Below, one piece after another: positions 27,982 to 36,873 of a stretch of DNA of 64,000 bases. The position numbers and the translations under genes were made by a program. Under the pieces are notes generated by a model that did not search any database, was not told the DNA's origin, and worked only from the letters and a program-made list of their open reading frames with translations. Each line of letters opens with the position of its first letter. Position 1 is the first letter of the stretch. Location of the stretch: contig NZ_WTYY01000002.1 of the NCBI RefSeq assembly GCF_009827405.1, forward strand, positions 558,001-622,000. Direction: 5' to 3'. The DNA is from Alteraurantiacibacter aestuarii (GTDB lineage: Bacteria > Pseudomonadota > Alphaproteobacteria > Sphingomonadales > Sphingomonadaceae).

Positions 27982-29547
27982 GTGACGCTTGAAGCGCGAG
28001 CGAGGGCTGCACTTGGGCGAGGCGATTTTTCACTGGCAGCGGATACCGCCAAGTCTTTGATTCTTCAGGACAAGGATCAACCAGAGGGCTATTTCCTGTT
28101 GGGAATTGCGACTGCCGAGACCGGCCAGATTGGCAAAGCGGTGCCGCTTGTCCAGGCGGCGGCCGTGCGTGGGCCGAAGGCGGAATATCTGGCCCAGCTG
28201 GCCAGGCTGCTGATCCTTTTGCGGCGCGATGGCGAAGCCGCCGATGCTGCACGCGAGGCAATGGCGCTGGCGCCCGGCGATGCGCGGACTTTCGATACGA
28301 TCGGCTGCGTTCTCACCCGGCTTGGTGACCATGAGGGTGCGATCAAGCCCTTTCAATGCGCGGTGGCGGCAGAGCCGGACAACCTCGATTATCGATATAA
28401 TCTGGCGGCAGCGAGCAGCTATACCGGCCGGGTGGCCGAAGCCGGTGCGCAATATGAGGCCATTCTCGCCGCGGATCCCGGCAATGCGCGGGCGCATTAT
28501 GCTGTCGCCATTCTGTCTCGCCAGACAGCAGATGCGAACCACGTAACAAGGCTCAAGACCGCCCTTGCCGAGGCCCGCGAACCTGGCGAGGCACTGCGCA
28601 TCCGCTATGCGCTGGCAAAGGAACTGGAGGACATCGGTGACCCCGAGGCGTTCGGGCACCTGTCTGCCGCCAACAGCGCACACAAGCTCTCGCTCCGATA
28701 CGATTTTGCCCAGGACGCCGCGATTTTCGACGCGATCGAGACCGTTTTTGCGCAGCGCAACAGTGCTTTGCATCAAGGCGGGGGCAATCCCGATGACGCG
28801 CCAATATTCGTGATCGGCATGCCCCGAACAGGCACGACGCTCGTCGACCGGATCCTCTCATCTCACCGCGATGTGGTGTCGGCGGGAGAGTTGCAGGCCA
28901 TGCCGATTGCCGTGAAGAAGCTGGCGGGAACGCCATCGCGCACTGTCATCGACAGGGAGACGATCATGGCAAGCGCGGCCATCGACCCGGCCGCTATCGG
29001 TGACGCCTATCTCGCGCAGGCCCACCATCACCGGCCCCGGGGCACCGCACGCTTTACCGACAAGTTGCCGGCCAATTTCCTGTACGCAGGACACATCGCG
29101 CGGGCGCTGCCCAATGCCCGCATCGTATGCCTGCGCCGCAATCCGATGGACACGGTGTGGAGCAACTACAAGAACCTCTTCGCCAGCCGGTCCGCCTATT
29201 ACGCCTATTCCTATGACCTCATGGATACGGCCCGATATTATGCGCGCTTTAGCCGCCTGATGGGCATGTGGGAGAGGCTGTTTCCAGGCCGCGTGCTGCA
29301 GCTGTCCTACGAACAATTGGTGGCCGATCAGGAAGTGCAGACCCGGCGCCTGATCGAACATTGCGGCCTTGGATGGGACGCGGCCTGCCTCGCATTTCAT
29401 GAGAACGCCGCTGCGGTTGCGACACCCAGCGCCGCGCAGGTCCGCCGCCCGCTGAATGCCGATGGCGTGGGCAAGTGGCGTATCCACGAGGAGGCGCTGG
29501 CGCCGATCCGGGACTGGTTTACAGAGCAGGGCATCGCGCTGGACTAG
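27982..29547 (+). CDS. tetratricopeptide-repeat sulfotransferase family protein
   Basis: About 521 residues if the GTG at 27982 is used; the frame is open upstream and no clear ribosome site decides the start. The N-terminal 200 residues are TPR-like helices (RGDFSLAADTAKSLILQDKD, DHEGAIKPFQCAVAAEPDN). The C-terminal half is a PAPS-dependent sulfotransferase: IFVIGMPRTGTT at about 275-286 is the 5'-phosphosulfate loop, and ARIVCLRRNPMDTVWS is the 3'-phosphate loop. Such fusions are common in sphingomonads and resemble tyrosyl-protein sulfotransferases, but the acceptor is unknown. Confidence 0.85.
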   Translation: MTLEARARAALGRGDFSLAADTAKSLILQDKDQPEGYFLLGIATAETGQIGKAVPLVQAAAVRGPKAEYLAQLARLLILLRRDGEAADAAREAMALAPGDARTFDTIGCVLTRLGDHEGAIKPFQCAVAAEPDNLDYRYNLAAASSYTGRVAEAGAQYEAILAADPGNARAHYAVAILSRQTADANHVTRLKTALAEAREPGEALRIRYALAKELEDIGDPEAFGHLSAANSAHKLSLRYDFAQDAAIFDAIETVFAQRNSALHQGGGNPDDAPIFVIGMPRTGTTLVDRILSSHRDVVSAGELQAMPIAVKKLAGTPSRTVIDRETIMASAAIDPAAIGDAYLAQAHHHRPRGTARFTDKLPANFLYAGHIARALPNARIVCLRRNPMDTVWSNYKNLFASRSAYYAYSYDLMDTARYYARFSRLMGMWERLFPGRVLQLSYEQLVADQEVQTRRLIEHCGLGWDAACLAFHENAAAVATPSAAQVRRPLNADGVGKWRIHEEALAPIRDWFTEQGIALD

Positions 29548-29590
29548 CCGCTGTTTGCGCCGCTGTTTGCACCAATTTTGCACATGAAAT

Positions 29591-29621
29591 GGGGCGCCTG
29601 CCGATGTCCGGCAAGCGCCCC
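29591..29621. terminator. stem-loop between convergent genes
   Basis: GGGGCGC and GCGCCCC form a seven-base outer stem, and TGCCG/CGGCA an inner stem separated by single-base bulges. It lies between the stops of the sulfotransferase and the convergent TonB receptor. The U-tract is poor. Confidence 0.6.
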
Positions 29622-29648
29622 GTTCCTGCTCAATGGGTAGTCAGCCTG

Positions 29649-32051
29649 TCAGAACCTCACGCGCCCTTCGATGCCAACGGTACGCGGAGTAAGCACCGCC
29701 TGCCGATAGTAGCGCACCGCCACCCCATCATTCACGCCGATCCGCGACCGGTCATTGGCGACCGACACGACCGCATATTTGTCGAAGATGTTGTTGGCGA
29801 ACAGGCTGATACTGTAGTCATCCATGTCATAGGTGAGCGATGCGCGGTGGGTGACATAGCTGGGCAGCAGGTCGCCATAGGCACGGTCCCAGCCGATCCG
29901 TGAAACCACACTGCCGCGGTAGGTTGTGGTCCAGTTTGCGATCAGGTCGCCATCGGCAAGCGGTGTCATATAGGTCACGCCCAGACTGCCGGAATTCTTG
30001 GCAGAGCCCGGCAGGCGGTCACCTGACAAGGCATCAAGCTGGCTGAAGCGGTTGTCGTAATTATTGGGCGTCGTGCGAATGGTGATGATGCCCGGCACGT
30101 CCTCGGTCAGGATGGCGTCCGTGTAGGAATAGGTGCCCTGGATCGTCAGCTCGGGCGTGGGGCGCAGCTGGAAAGACGTCTCGAAGCCCTTCGACCTGGC
30201 CGAACCGCCATTCACCGTGATGCCCGTGGCACCGTAGAGCGTGGAGGAGTCGACCTGGATGCCCTGCCAGTCGATGTGGAACACGTTGAAGCTGAATGAC
30301 AGCAGCCGGTCGAACAACTGTCCGCGAATACCCAGTTCGATGTTCTTGGTCGTGTCCGGGCCATACTGCAATTCATCCGGCAGAGCGCAAATGATCTGCT
30401 GGCCGGGCGTGATGTCGGCCGGACACGGAGCAACGCGGTTCGGGCCGCCGATGCGATAGCCCTTGCTGTACGTGCCATAGACCATCAGATCCGGTGAGAA
30501 TTCATATGAGGTGTTGAGCTTCCACACCCAGCCATCCTTCGCCGCATCGCCACCGTTGGCAGGCAGGTCGTACGGGCTGAGCGGGTCACCCAGAACCGGC
30601 AGCGCAGCCGCCCCGGCAATGGTCGAGGTGTATTTGAAATAGCGCGCACCGGCAGTGACCTGCCATTCCGGCGTGACCTCCAGCGTGCTTTCACCGAAGA
30701 TCGCCTTCTCGGTCACCTTGGAAGTGATGTAGCTCACATATTCCAGAGCTTCCGGGTTGGTCGTGGGATCGACCCAGGGATGGTTCGGGATGCGTTCGGC
30801 GTAGTCGCTCTGATACTTGTTCTCGTTGTAAAAGCCGCCGAGAACCCAGCTGACCGGCCCGCCATGCGCCGATACGAGGCGCATTTCGGCATTGTTCTGG
30901 TCCCGGTTTCTCTGGGAGTCGGTGTAGCCGGCGAAAGCCGGGAACAGCTCATAATCGTAATCAAGATCAAGCAGCAGATCGGTCACGTCGGCGCTGTCGT
31001 GGAACTTGACCTTGGTATGGGCGACGGTGGCCACCACATCGAAGATGTCGGCGACATTGGCATTGAGTTCGGCGCTGAAGAGATGCGCGCTGCGCTCCAC
31101 CGGCTCGATAAAGCGGCTGGCGTTTTCATATCGTCCGGTTCCCAGAACGCCCGCACTGTTCGACTGCGCGCCATCGGTGGTAGTCCGCTGATAGGCATAG
31201 GTAAGCAGCAGTTGCAGGTCTTCGGTGGTCTGGAGCAGCATCTGGTTGCGCGAGGTGAAGGTGTGTTCGAAGTTCACATCATCTTCGCGGTGCAGGTTCG
31301 CTGCGTAACCGGCATCCGAAATGCTGGTGGGGCCGTCCGGCTGGGGCAGCGATACGCCCGGTTCATTGACCAGCAGCGGATAATCGATGAACCCCGCATT
31401 GGAATAATAGCCGGTGGCGGTTCGAAAGGCGATGTGATCGCGCACGATCGGCAGGTTGAGCATGCCGTCAGCCTGAAAGCCGATGTCACCGCTATGTGAC
31501 ATGAAATAGGTGCGGCCATGCGCAGCACCTTCGATATAGTCGGTGTTCGGACGGTTGGGGATATAGCGGATCGCGCCGGCCAGCGTACCCAGGCCATAGA
31601 GCGTACCCTGCGGCCCCAGCAGTGTCTCAACGCGAGCGATGTCGATCAGCTTGAAATCGTAATAGAGCGGAACTTCGCCAAGGTAGATGCCCAGCGCGTC
31701 ATCGTAAATCGCTCCGCCGTCGCCTGTGTCGGATGCGTTCAGGCCGCGCATCACCACTGTGCCGGTCGATCCCGCGCCGGTGTCCGACACCGTCAGGCCG
31801 GGGGTGAAGTCGGCAATGTCGCGCAGGTCATCGATGCGCTGGCGATCCATCTCTTCTGAACCGAGCGCGGAAATGTTGATCGGCGTGTCCATCAGCGTCG
31901 TGGTGCGCCTTGTGGCCGTGACGAAGATGGCATCATCGGTCACGGCTTCGGTCGTCGCCAGTTCCTGGGCAAAGGCGGGAATGGCGGTGATGGCGCTGGT
32001 GAACATAGTCGCCGAGAGCATCCCGAGTCTTAGTTTTGCGCAATTTCTCAT
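29649..32051 (-). CDS. TonB-dependent outer membrane receptor
   Basis: 800 residues with a signal peptide ending AFA/QEL. The TonB-box-like segment (DDAIFVTATRR) precedes a plug domain (DTPINISALGSEEMDRQRID, RGLNASDTG, RVETLLGPQGTLYGLGTLAG) and a beta-barrel ending in the aromatic terminus GRVRF. It should import a specific nutrient with TonB energy. Its end converges with the sulfotransferase; 189 bases upstream lies the end of the first hydroxylase gene in the same orientation, and that gap lacks the dyad motif. The substrate may be the compound handled by the neighbouring cluster. Confidence 0.9.
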   Translation of the reverse strand: MRNCAKLRLGMLSATMFTSAITAIPAFAQELATTEAVTDDAIFVTATRRTTTLMDTPINISALGSEEMDRQRIDDLRDIADFTPGLTVSDTGAGSTGTVVMRGLNASDTGDGGAIYDDALGIYLGEVPLYYDFKLIDIARVETLLGPQGTLYGLGTLAGAIRYIPNRPNTDYIEGAAHGRTYFMSHSGDIGFQADGMLNLPIVRDHIAFRTATGYYSNAGFIDYPLLVNEPGVSLPQPDGPTSISDAGYAANLHREDDVNFEHTFTSRNQMLLQTTEDLQLLLTYAYQRTTTDGAQSNSAGVLGTGRYENASRFIEPVERSAHLFSAELNANVADIFDVVATVAHTKVKFHDSADVTDLLLDLDYDYELFPAFAGYTDSQRNRDQNNAEMRLVSAHGGPVSWVLGGFYNENKYQSDYAERIPNHPWVDPTTNPEALEYVSYITSKVTEKAIFGESTLEVTPEWQVTAGARYFKYTSTIAGAAALPVLGDPLSPYDLPANGGDAAKDGWVWKLNTSYEFSPDLMVYGTYSKGYRIGGPNRVAPCPADITPGQQIICALPDELQYGPDTTKNIELGIRGQLFDRLLSFSFNVFHIDWQGIQVDSSTLYGATGITVNGGSARSKGFETSFQLRPTPELTIQGTYSYTDAILTEDVPGIITIRTTPNNYDNRFSQLDALSGDRLPGSAKNSGSLGVTYMTPLADGDLIANWTTTYRGSVVSRIGWDRAYGDLLPSYVTHRASLTYDMDDYSISLFANNIFDKYAVVSVANDRSRIGVNDGVAVRYYRQAVLTPRTVGIEGRVRF

Positions 32052-32240
32052 TGTCGTTAGTCCCTCATTTAGGTTGAATTCCCCCGCACCTCGGCACGCA
32101 TGCCGAAGTCTGACGAATTCTATTTGTGGATGCTTTGAGCTGCCCGCTTACCGTTATTCGGGAATTACGCTCTCGTTTATGTATCTGTTGACGCGATCCC
32201 GTCTGATTATTTTAATTTGCACTCCTATGGCTGGCACTTC

Positions 32241-33251
32241 TCAAGTATCGGCCGATGCCGACTTGCTCCTTTTTGCATTGTATTTCTGGATCAGCGGCTG
32301 AAACGGGAACAGGAACTGCTCGTAGATTGTCAGCCGCCTGCGCTCATCCTGGCCCACAATCTCGGACTCACCTTCACGATAGGTGCCGAAGATCCGGTCG
32401 AGCAGGATCAGCGAGTTACCGTAGTTGCAACGCGTGTCCTCATAGCTCAGCGCCGTGTGATGCAGGCTGTGATGCCGGATCGTGGTGAAGACGTATGAGT
32501 AAAACACTGGCGGGTCCGAGCGGACATTGGCGTGCGCGAAGACGGAAATCACGCTGAGCACGTTGATGCCGCAGAACAAGGCGACCGTATCGAAATCGAA
32601 CAGCGCAATAACGCTCAGGCTGATCAGGAAGAGTTCGATGGGATTGCCCACCGCCCCCTTCATCGCATTGAGCTGGGTAATGTGGTGGTGCGGCGCGTGG
32701 GTCAGCCAGGCCGGATACCAGTCGTGCATCAGCCGGTGCATCCAGTACTGACCGAACTCAATCAGGAAGACCACCAGGGCGACCTGCAACAGGAACGGCA
32801 TGGCCAAAACCCAGGGCGTGGCAATGCCGAGCGATTCCTTGAGCGAGACAAGCGGCTGATCGGCGAAGGTCTGCGCCGCCCACGAGATCGCGGTGGCCAT
32901 CAGAATGACGTAGAAAAGGTCGGTGGCGAATTCCTTGCGGTTCAGGCGCCAGCTCTTGTGGCGTTCGAGAACCTGCTCCAGGCCCAGCACGAAGAAGGTG
33001 ATGGCTGCGCTGGCGACGACGAGCGACCATTCGCTTTCGGTTATCGACCTGGGAAGAAGCATCCAGCTCAAGACGACAAACACAAGCGTCGCAGGTGGCA
33101 CCAGATTGATGAGGGTCCGCTTTAACGGACTTTCCCTGGCCTTGTCGGCCATGAGTTCGCTGGCTGAATTCTCGATGGAAGCCGACACAACCTCAGCAGC
33201 GCAGGCATCCTCAGGGGACGTATAGCTGGCCGACGGTCGATCCATAGACAA
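32241..33251 (-). CDS. membrane di-iron hydroxylase, sterol desaturase/fatty acid hydroxylase superfamily (copy 1)
   Basis: 336 residues with four or five hydrophobic segments and the superfamily's three His boxes: HRLMH at 172-176, HAPHHH at 185-190 and HHSLHH at 260-265, which bind two irons for O2-dependent hydroxylation at the inner membrane. A stretch FGQYWMHRxMHxWYPxWxTH and the tail EDTRCNYGNSLILLDRIFGT are shared with the second copy at 47.3 kb, so the two are paralogues. The dyad motif lies 90 bases upstream (33341-33370). The substrate is unknown. Confidence 0.85.
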   Translation of the reverse strand: MSMDRPSASYTSPEDACAAEVVSASIENSASELMADKARESPLKRTLINLVPPATLVFVVLSWMLLPRSITESEWSLVVASAAITFFVLGLEQVLERHKSWRLNRKEFATDLFYVILMATAISWAAQTFADQPLVSLKESLGIATPWVLAMPFLLQVALVVFLIEFGQYWMHRLMHDWYPAWLTHAPHHHITQLNAMKGAVGNPIELFLISLSVIALFDFDTVALFCGINVLSVISVFAHANVRSDPPVFYSYVFTTIRHHSLHHTALSYEDTRCNYGNSLILLDRIFGTYREGESEIVGQDERRRLTIYEQFLFPFQPLIQKYNAKRSKSASADT

Positions 33252-33340
33252 TCTCCATATTAGGCCGAAAGCCGGCCCAATCCTGCAGATCCTCTTCCCC
33301 TGTTTCTGTCGTTCTCTGTGGCGACAAGGGAAAATGTATA

Positions 33341-33370
33341 GATATTACGGAATGCGTCAAGAGTATTAAT
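33341..33370 (-). promoter_or_regulatory. dyad site a (regulon motif) upstream of hydroxylase copy 1
   Basis: On the plus strand: GATATTAC, 14 bases, GTATTAAT. On the gene's own strand the spacer holds TTGACG, followed 16 bases later by TACATT as a possible -10. The 26-base core TCTTGACG...TAATATCxATA differs at only four positions from site d in front of the paralogous hydroxylase. Confidence 0.65.
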
Positions 33371-33578
33371 CAGGCTTTTTGCTGCAACTGCGAATAAGCT
33401 TCGCAAGTGCGGGAATCATTGAATTTTTGGTCCTCTTTGGCGCTTCTTTGGCGCTGCATTCCGGCCATTCCGACATCCCCGTCATGCTCCCGCGTCATCC
33501 AGATGCAACAAGTGCAGGCGATGATTGTCGAATCATGCCCGGGGCCAGGAGACGCTGTCAGCTGGCCCCGGGGGTGCA

Positions 33579-34505
33579 TCATTTCCTGGTCCACCAGGTC
33601 AGTGTTTGAACATCATGCGCGCTGGTCCAGATGCCGTCCGGCGTGTAGCGCAGCGCGCCGCTGCCCTCGGCGGCGCCGACACGCGCGAGGATTTCCATCG
33701 TCTCCGCATCGATCTCCACGAATGTCTGGTCATCGGTCGTGCGCAGCCAGACCTTGCCGCCGCCAGTATCGATATCGCCCCATTTAAGGTTTTCGCCGAC
33801 GGTCACGCGATCGGTCACTGCGCGAGTGGCCGGATCGATCCGGGCAACCGTGCCTGCACCCTGCTCCTGCACCCAGACCGCGCCCTCGCCTGCGGCAAGG
33901 AAGCCGGGCATCTCGCCCAGCGATATCGTATCTGTCACGGTATTGGTTGCCGGATCGATCCGCTGAAGTGACTGCCCCTCTCCGCTAACGGCCCACACAA
34001 CATCGAAGCCAAATGCGAGATAGGTTGTACCGGGTGCGACATCGATTGAGGCGACCACCGTATTGGTTGCGGGATCGATCCGCGAGATCTTGCCCGCCGC
34101 CTGATCCGGAGCCCAGACGGATCCCGCGCCAGCGACGACGTTCTGCTCCCCGCTCGGCCCGATGCCGGCGGGAATGGTTGCGACCACCTGCGCCGTGACC
34201 GGATCGATCCGGTAGACTTCGCCACCTTCACAATTGCCGACCCACAGCGAGCCTTCGGCCATCGCCATCGTGCCGCAGGGGCGGGCAATCTCCACCGCGG
34301 CCAGCTTGCCGTCGGTGGACCATTGTTCAATGCGGCCATCGTTGGTGGTCCACACCGTATCCCCGTCAACCAGCAGGAAATCGGCAAAGCCGGGCACCGC
34401 CATGGCGTTTTCGGTGAAGGGAAGCGGGGTGGCTTCCGGCACCTCCGGCGTTTCCGAAGAGCACGCTGCCGTACACAGCAAGGCGAGAGCAACGATCTGT
34501 TTCAT
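33579..34505 (-). CDS. YVTN/NHL-type beta-propeller lipoprotein
   Basis: 308 residues from the ATG preceded by AGGAGAAC; the signal ends in lipobox TAAC. Five blades contain the repeat RIDPATNTVV or close variants at about 40-residue intervals, which also produces GGATCGATCC repeats every 120 bases in the DNA. Such propellers act as ligand-binding or scaffold proteins, or as lactonase-like enzymes. It is the last gene of a minus-strand operon after the two MBL-fold genes (31-base gap), so a periplasmic binding role for the same compound is inferred. Confidence 0.75.
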   Translation of the reverse strand: MKQIVALALLCTAACSSETPEVPEATPLPFTENAMAVPGFADFLLVDGDTVWTTNDGRIEQWSTDGKLAAVEIARPCGTMAMAEGSLWVGNCEGGEVYRIDPVTAQVVATIPAGIGPSGEQNVVAGAGSVWAPDQAAGKISRIDPATNTVVASIDVAPGTTYLAFGFDVVWAVSGEGQSLQRIDPATNTVTDTISLGEMPGFLAAGEGAVWVQEQGAGTVARIDPATRAVTDRVTVGENLKWGDIDTGGGKVWLRTTDDQTFVEIDAETMEILARVGAAEGSGALRYTPDGIWTSAHDVQTLTWWTRK

Positions 34506-34536
34506 TAAGGTTCTCCTGCGGCGAGCCTGCCTTGGC

Positions 34537-35550
34537 TCAACTGTAACGGTATGGATTGACATCGATGGTGGTCATGCTGCGCGTCTGATTGCAGAGGAAC
34601 ACGGTGCCGGTGAAATAGATGCCCGGCTCGGTAATCGTCTTGGCATAGTCATATGCCTCGCGAAGTTGCTGCAAGGTCATTTGCACCGGCGCCTCGTCGG
34701 GCTGATAGGTGACCCCGTAGGGGTAGTCCTCGCCGTCTTTGCTGATCTCCACATGGCAACCCATGACATGGGTCACGGGATGGGTATCAACAAACTCGAT
34801 CAGCCGCGTCATGCTGTCGAACCACGGTTCCCAGAAGCTGATGTAGCAGCGCCCGCGATAGAACATGTCGCCGGTGTAGAGGATCTGGGTGTAGCTGTCG
34901 TAATAGGCGAATTCCGAGACCACGTGGCCGGGCGAACCCCAGATAAGAATCTCGCGCCCGCCCAGGTCGAGCGTCACACGCTCCTCCGGAAAATTGGTCA
35001 TGCCCCAGAAGCCGACCATCTCCTCATGGGTCAGGCCCATATAGCGCGTGCGGGGACGGTCCGCGAACTGGTTGGTGGCGGCATAGTGGTCTGCGTGAAG
35101 GTGGCTGAAGGCGACCAGCAGTTCCATGCTGGCAGGGTCGCGGCCATTTCGCGCGCACCACTCGTCGATACATTCGTCGACGACGCCGCGCAGATCCCAG
35201 TCGTTGCGCAGCTGGGTAAAGCCTTCGTCGAGCAGGAGTACCCGGTCATTGCCGAAATAGAGCGGTGCGAACGGCGCTTCGTAGCTGTAGGCCTTGTTCT
35301 GCCTCAGAATGGCGGTGTGCGCATTGTACCAATGGACGTGAACGGGCGGATCGGTGTTGTCCATGCAGGACGACGAACCGCATATCCACCGGTCGGGGAA
35401 GCTTCCGGGTGCGGGCAGATTGCTCTTGAAATCGATGTCCTGGGCGCGCGTGGCGGCCATTGCTGCTTCGCTTCGGGTCGTCAGCGCTACGCCTGCCACC
35501 TGAGTGACGGCGATCGCCGCGTTGTATGAAATGAAGGCACGACGGTCCAT
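34537..35550 (-). CDS. MBL-fold metallohydrolase (intact metal site), probably exported
   Basis: 337 residues. The start MDRRAFISYNAAIAVTQVAG resembles a Tat-type signal. Metallo-beta-lactamase-fold ligands are present: SHLHADH with His150, His152, Asp154, His155; His209 in WGSPGHV; Asp228 in YTGDMF; His266 in GCH. The family hydrolyses esters, lactones, sulfates or amides. The neighbour upstream (17 bases) is a paralogue lacking the first motif; both share EAPFxxLxFGNDxxLLxDxG. The pair with a propeller lipoprotein forms an operon divergent from the guanidine/urea importer. Confidence 0.85.
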   Translation of the reverse strand: MDRRAFISYNAAIAVTQVAGVALTTRSEAAMAATRAQDIDFKSNLPAPGSFPDRWICGSSSCMDNTDPPVHVHWYNAHTAILRQNKAYSYEAPFAPLYFGNDRVLLLDEGFTQLRNDWDLRGVVDECIDEWCARNGRDPASMELLVAFSHLHADHYAATNQFADRPRTRYMGLTHEEMVGFWGMTNFPEERVTLDLGGREILIWGSPGHVVSEFAYYDSYTQILYTGDMFYRGRCYISFWEPWFDSMTRLIEFVDTHPVTHVMGCHVEISKDGEDYPYGVTYQPDEAPVQMTLQQLREAYDYAKTITEPGIYFTGTVFLCNQTRSMTTIDVNPYRYS

Positions 35551-35567
35551 GATGGTCCTTTCAGTCG

Positions 35568-36662
35568 TCAGAAGGGTCGGGGCGCTTCAATATTGGGCAC
35601 ACCCTCGGGCCAAACCTGCGACCTCTGATCGGGGCTGACACCATTGAAGAGCACGAAATCGGGCCGGATCAGCATCGTCTCTTTCCCGGCGATCTCACGC
35701 GCGTGGTGCAGTGCCTCTCCAATCAGGTCGGGCGTCATTTCCAGCACCCGCTCATAGGGTTTGAAGTTCCTGAAGCGCGGGTAGTACTTGCCCGGCAAGA
35801 ACATCATGTCGATATGACCGCCGAGCAGCCATTTGACCGGATTGCGCGCGGCAAAGGCAGTCAGCCGTTCCAGCGACGCCACAAAGTCGCGATCATTGCT
35901 GATGTTGATCCGGCCCGGAAACAGCAGGTCGCCGGTGAACAGGAAATCACAATAGGGATCGTAGAAGCTCACCCCGTCCTTGTGCGAGCCGGGTGTGGGG
36001 ATCACTTCGATCACGCGGTCGCCCAGATCGATATGGCCACTGCCCGAAGGCCAGCTGGCGCTGACGCCATAATGCAGCTTCATAAGCTCCAGCGGCTTGG
36101 GAACGATCATGGTGTCCGGCCGACCGGCAAACTGCACCAGCCCCTGGTTCTGCGCGATATCCTCGGCCGATGTCAGCGCAACAGTCAACGGCACGCTTGT
36201 GCGTCCGCGTGCCTGACCCCAGCGGGTGACGATCGCATCCACCGTCTCACGCAGCGGATAATGGCTGGCATTCGCGGTCGCGCCGGTATCGATCAGCAGG
36301 GCGCCATCGTTGCCGAACAGCAGATAGGTGAAAGGCGCTTCCCAATGCACGCAGACGTTCTGCCGCATGACGAAAGTGTCCTCATTATATTGCACCACCT
36401 GCACCCGCGGATCGCGATTTGTGGCCGCGACGTTGGAGCCATATGTCCAGCGAAAGGAGAGACTGCCCGCCGCCGCCTCTTCGCAGGCATAGTCATGCAC
36501 CACAGGCCCGGCGCCATGCAGCGGCACGGCGGAATCGGTGTTGCGTGCGCCGACCGGGTTATATCCCAGAACCGGATTGCCATTGGGATAGCTGCGCGAT
36601 GTCGCGGATTGCGAGTTACCGGACAGGGCCGGATTGTAGCTGGATGTGGGCGACTGAGGCAT
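35568..36662 (-). CDS. MBL-fold paralogue without the HxHxDH motif
   Basis: 364 residues from the ATG preceded by CGGAG; an earlier ATG would add 29 residues with no ribosome site. It matches the downstream MBL protein over its length (VHWEAPFTYLLFGNDGALLI, FTGDLLFPGRI), and later ligands are kept (His227 in TPGSH, Asp245 in FTGD, His283 in GGH). The segment where SHLHADH should be reads ALTSAEDIAQNQ, with no His. It therefore probably cannot bind the first zinc and may be a regulatory or structural partner. No signal peptide is visible. First gene of the operon. Confidence 0.75.
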   Translation of the reverse strand: MPQSPTSSYNPALSGNSQSATSRSYPNGNPVLGYNPVGARNTDSAVPLHGAGPVVHDYACEEAAAGSLSFRWTYGSNVAATNRDPRVQVVQYNEDTFVMRQNVCVHWEAPFTYLLFGNDGALLIDTGATANASHYPLRETVDAIVTRWGQARGRTSVPLTVALTSAEDIAQNQGLVQFAGRPDTMIVPKPLELMKLHYGVSASWPSGSGHIDLGDRVIEVIPTPGSHKDGVSFYDPYCDFLFTGDLLFPGRINISNDRDFVASLERLTAFAARNPVKWLLGGHIDMMFLPGKYYPRFRNFKPYERVLEMTPDLIGEALHHAREIAGKETMLIRPDFVLFNGVSPDQRSQVWPEGVPNIEAPRPF

Positions 36663-36784
36663 CGAATACTCCGAGCAAGGCCACCAGATCGGCGGCGCGC
36701 GTAAGCCTTCTATGCAAGCCCTCCCAGGCGATTCGTGGTGCTGGCGCAACTGCTGCCGCCCACGCGAACAACTGCCTTCATATG

Positions 36785-36814
36785 GATATTACGAAAAATA
36801 ACAATGGTAATACA
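36785..36814. promoter_or_regulatory. dyad site b (regulon motif) in the MBL operon/importer divergent region
   Basis: GATATTAC, 14 bases, GTAATACA. It lies 60 bases before the importer gene at 36874 and 123 bases before the MBL operon start, so one site could control both directions. On the minus strand the register that holds TTGAC elsewhere reads TTGTTA, followed 16 bases later by TATGAA. Confidence 0.65.
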
Positions 36815-36873
36815 TTTCCGATGGACAATGCGTTGGTTTGCGGCAATGCTGCAAGTGCGAAAGGAAACCAACC

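Noticed and set aside
32160-32210. TTGACG and AT-rich sequence upstream of the 29.6-kb TonB receptor as a further regulon site
   Set aside because: The TTGACG faces away from the gene and neither arm matches; membership of this receptor in the regulon is not supported by a site.
33579-34505. GGATCGATCC repeated about every 120 bases, at first sight like a spaced repeat array
   Set aside because: The repeats encode the RIDPAT motif of successive propeller blades; spacers are coding and not CRISPR-like.
36663-36873. guanidine-I (ykkC) riboswitch before the importer gene
   Set aside because: The conserved segments were looked for and not recognised; a covariance search would be needed to exclude a divergent form.
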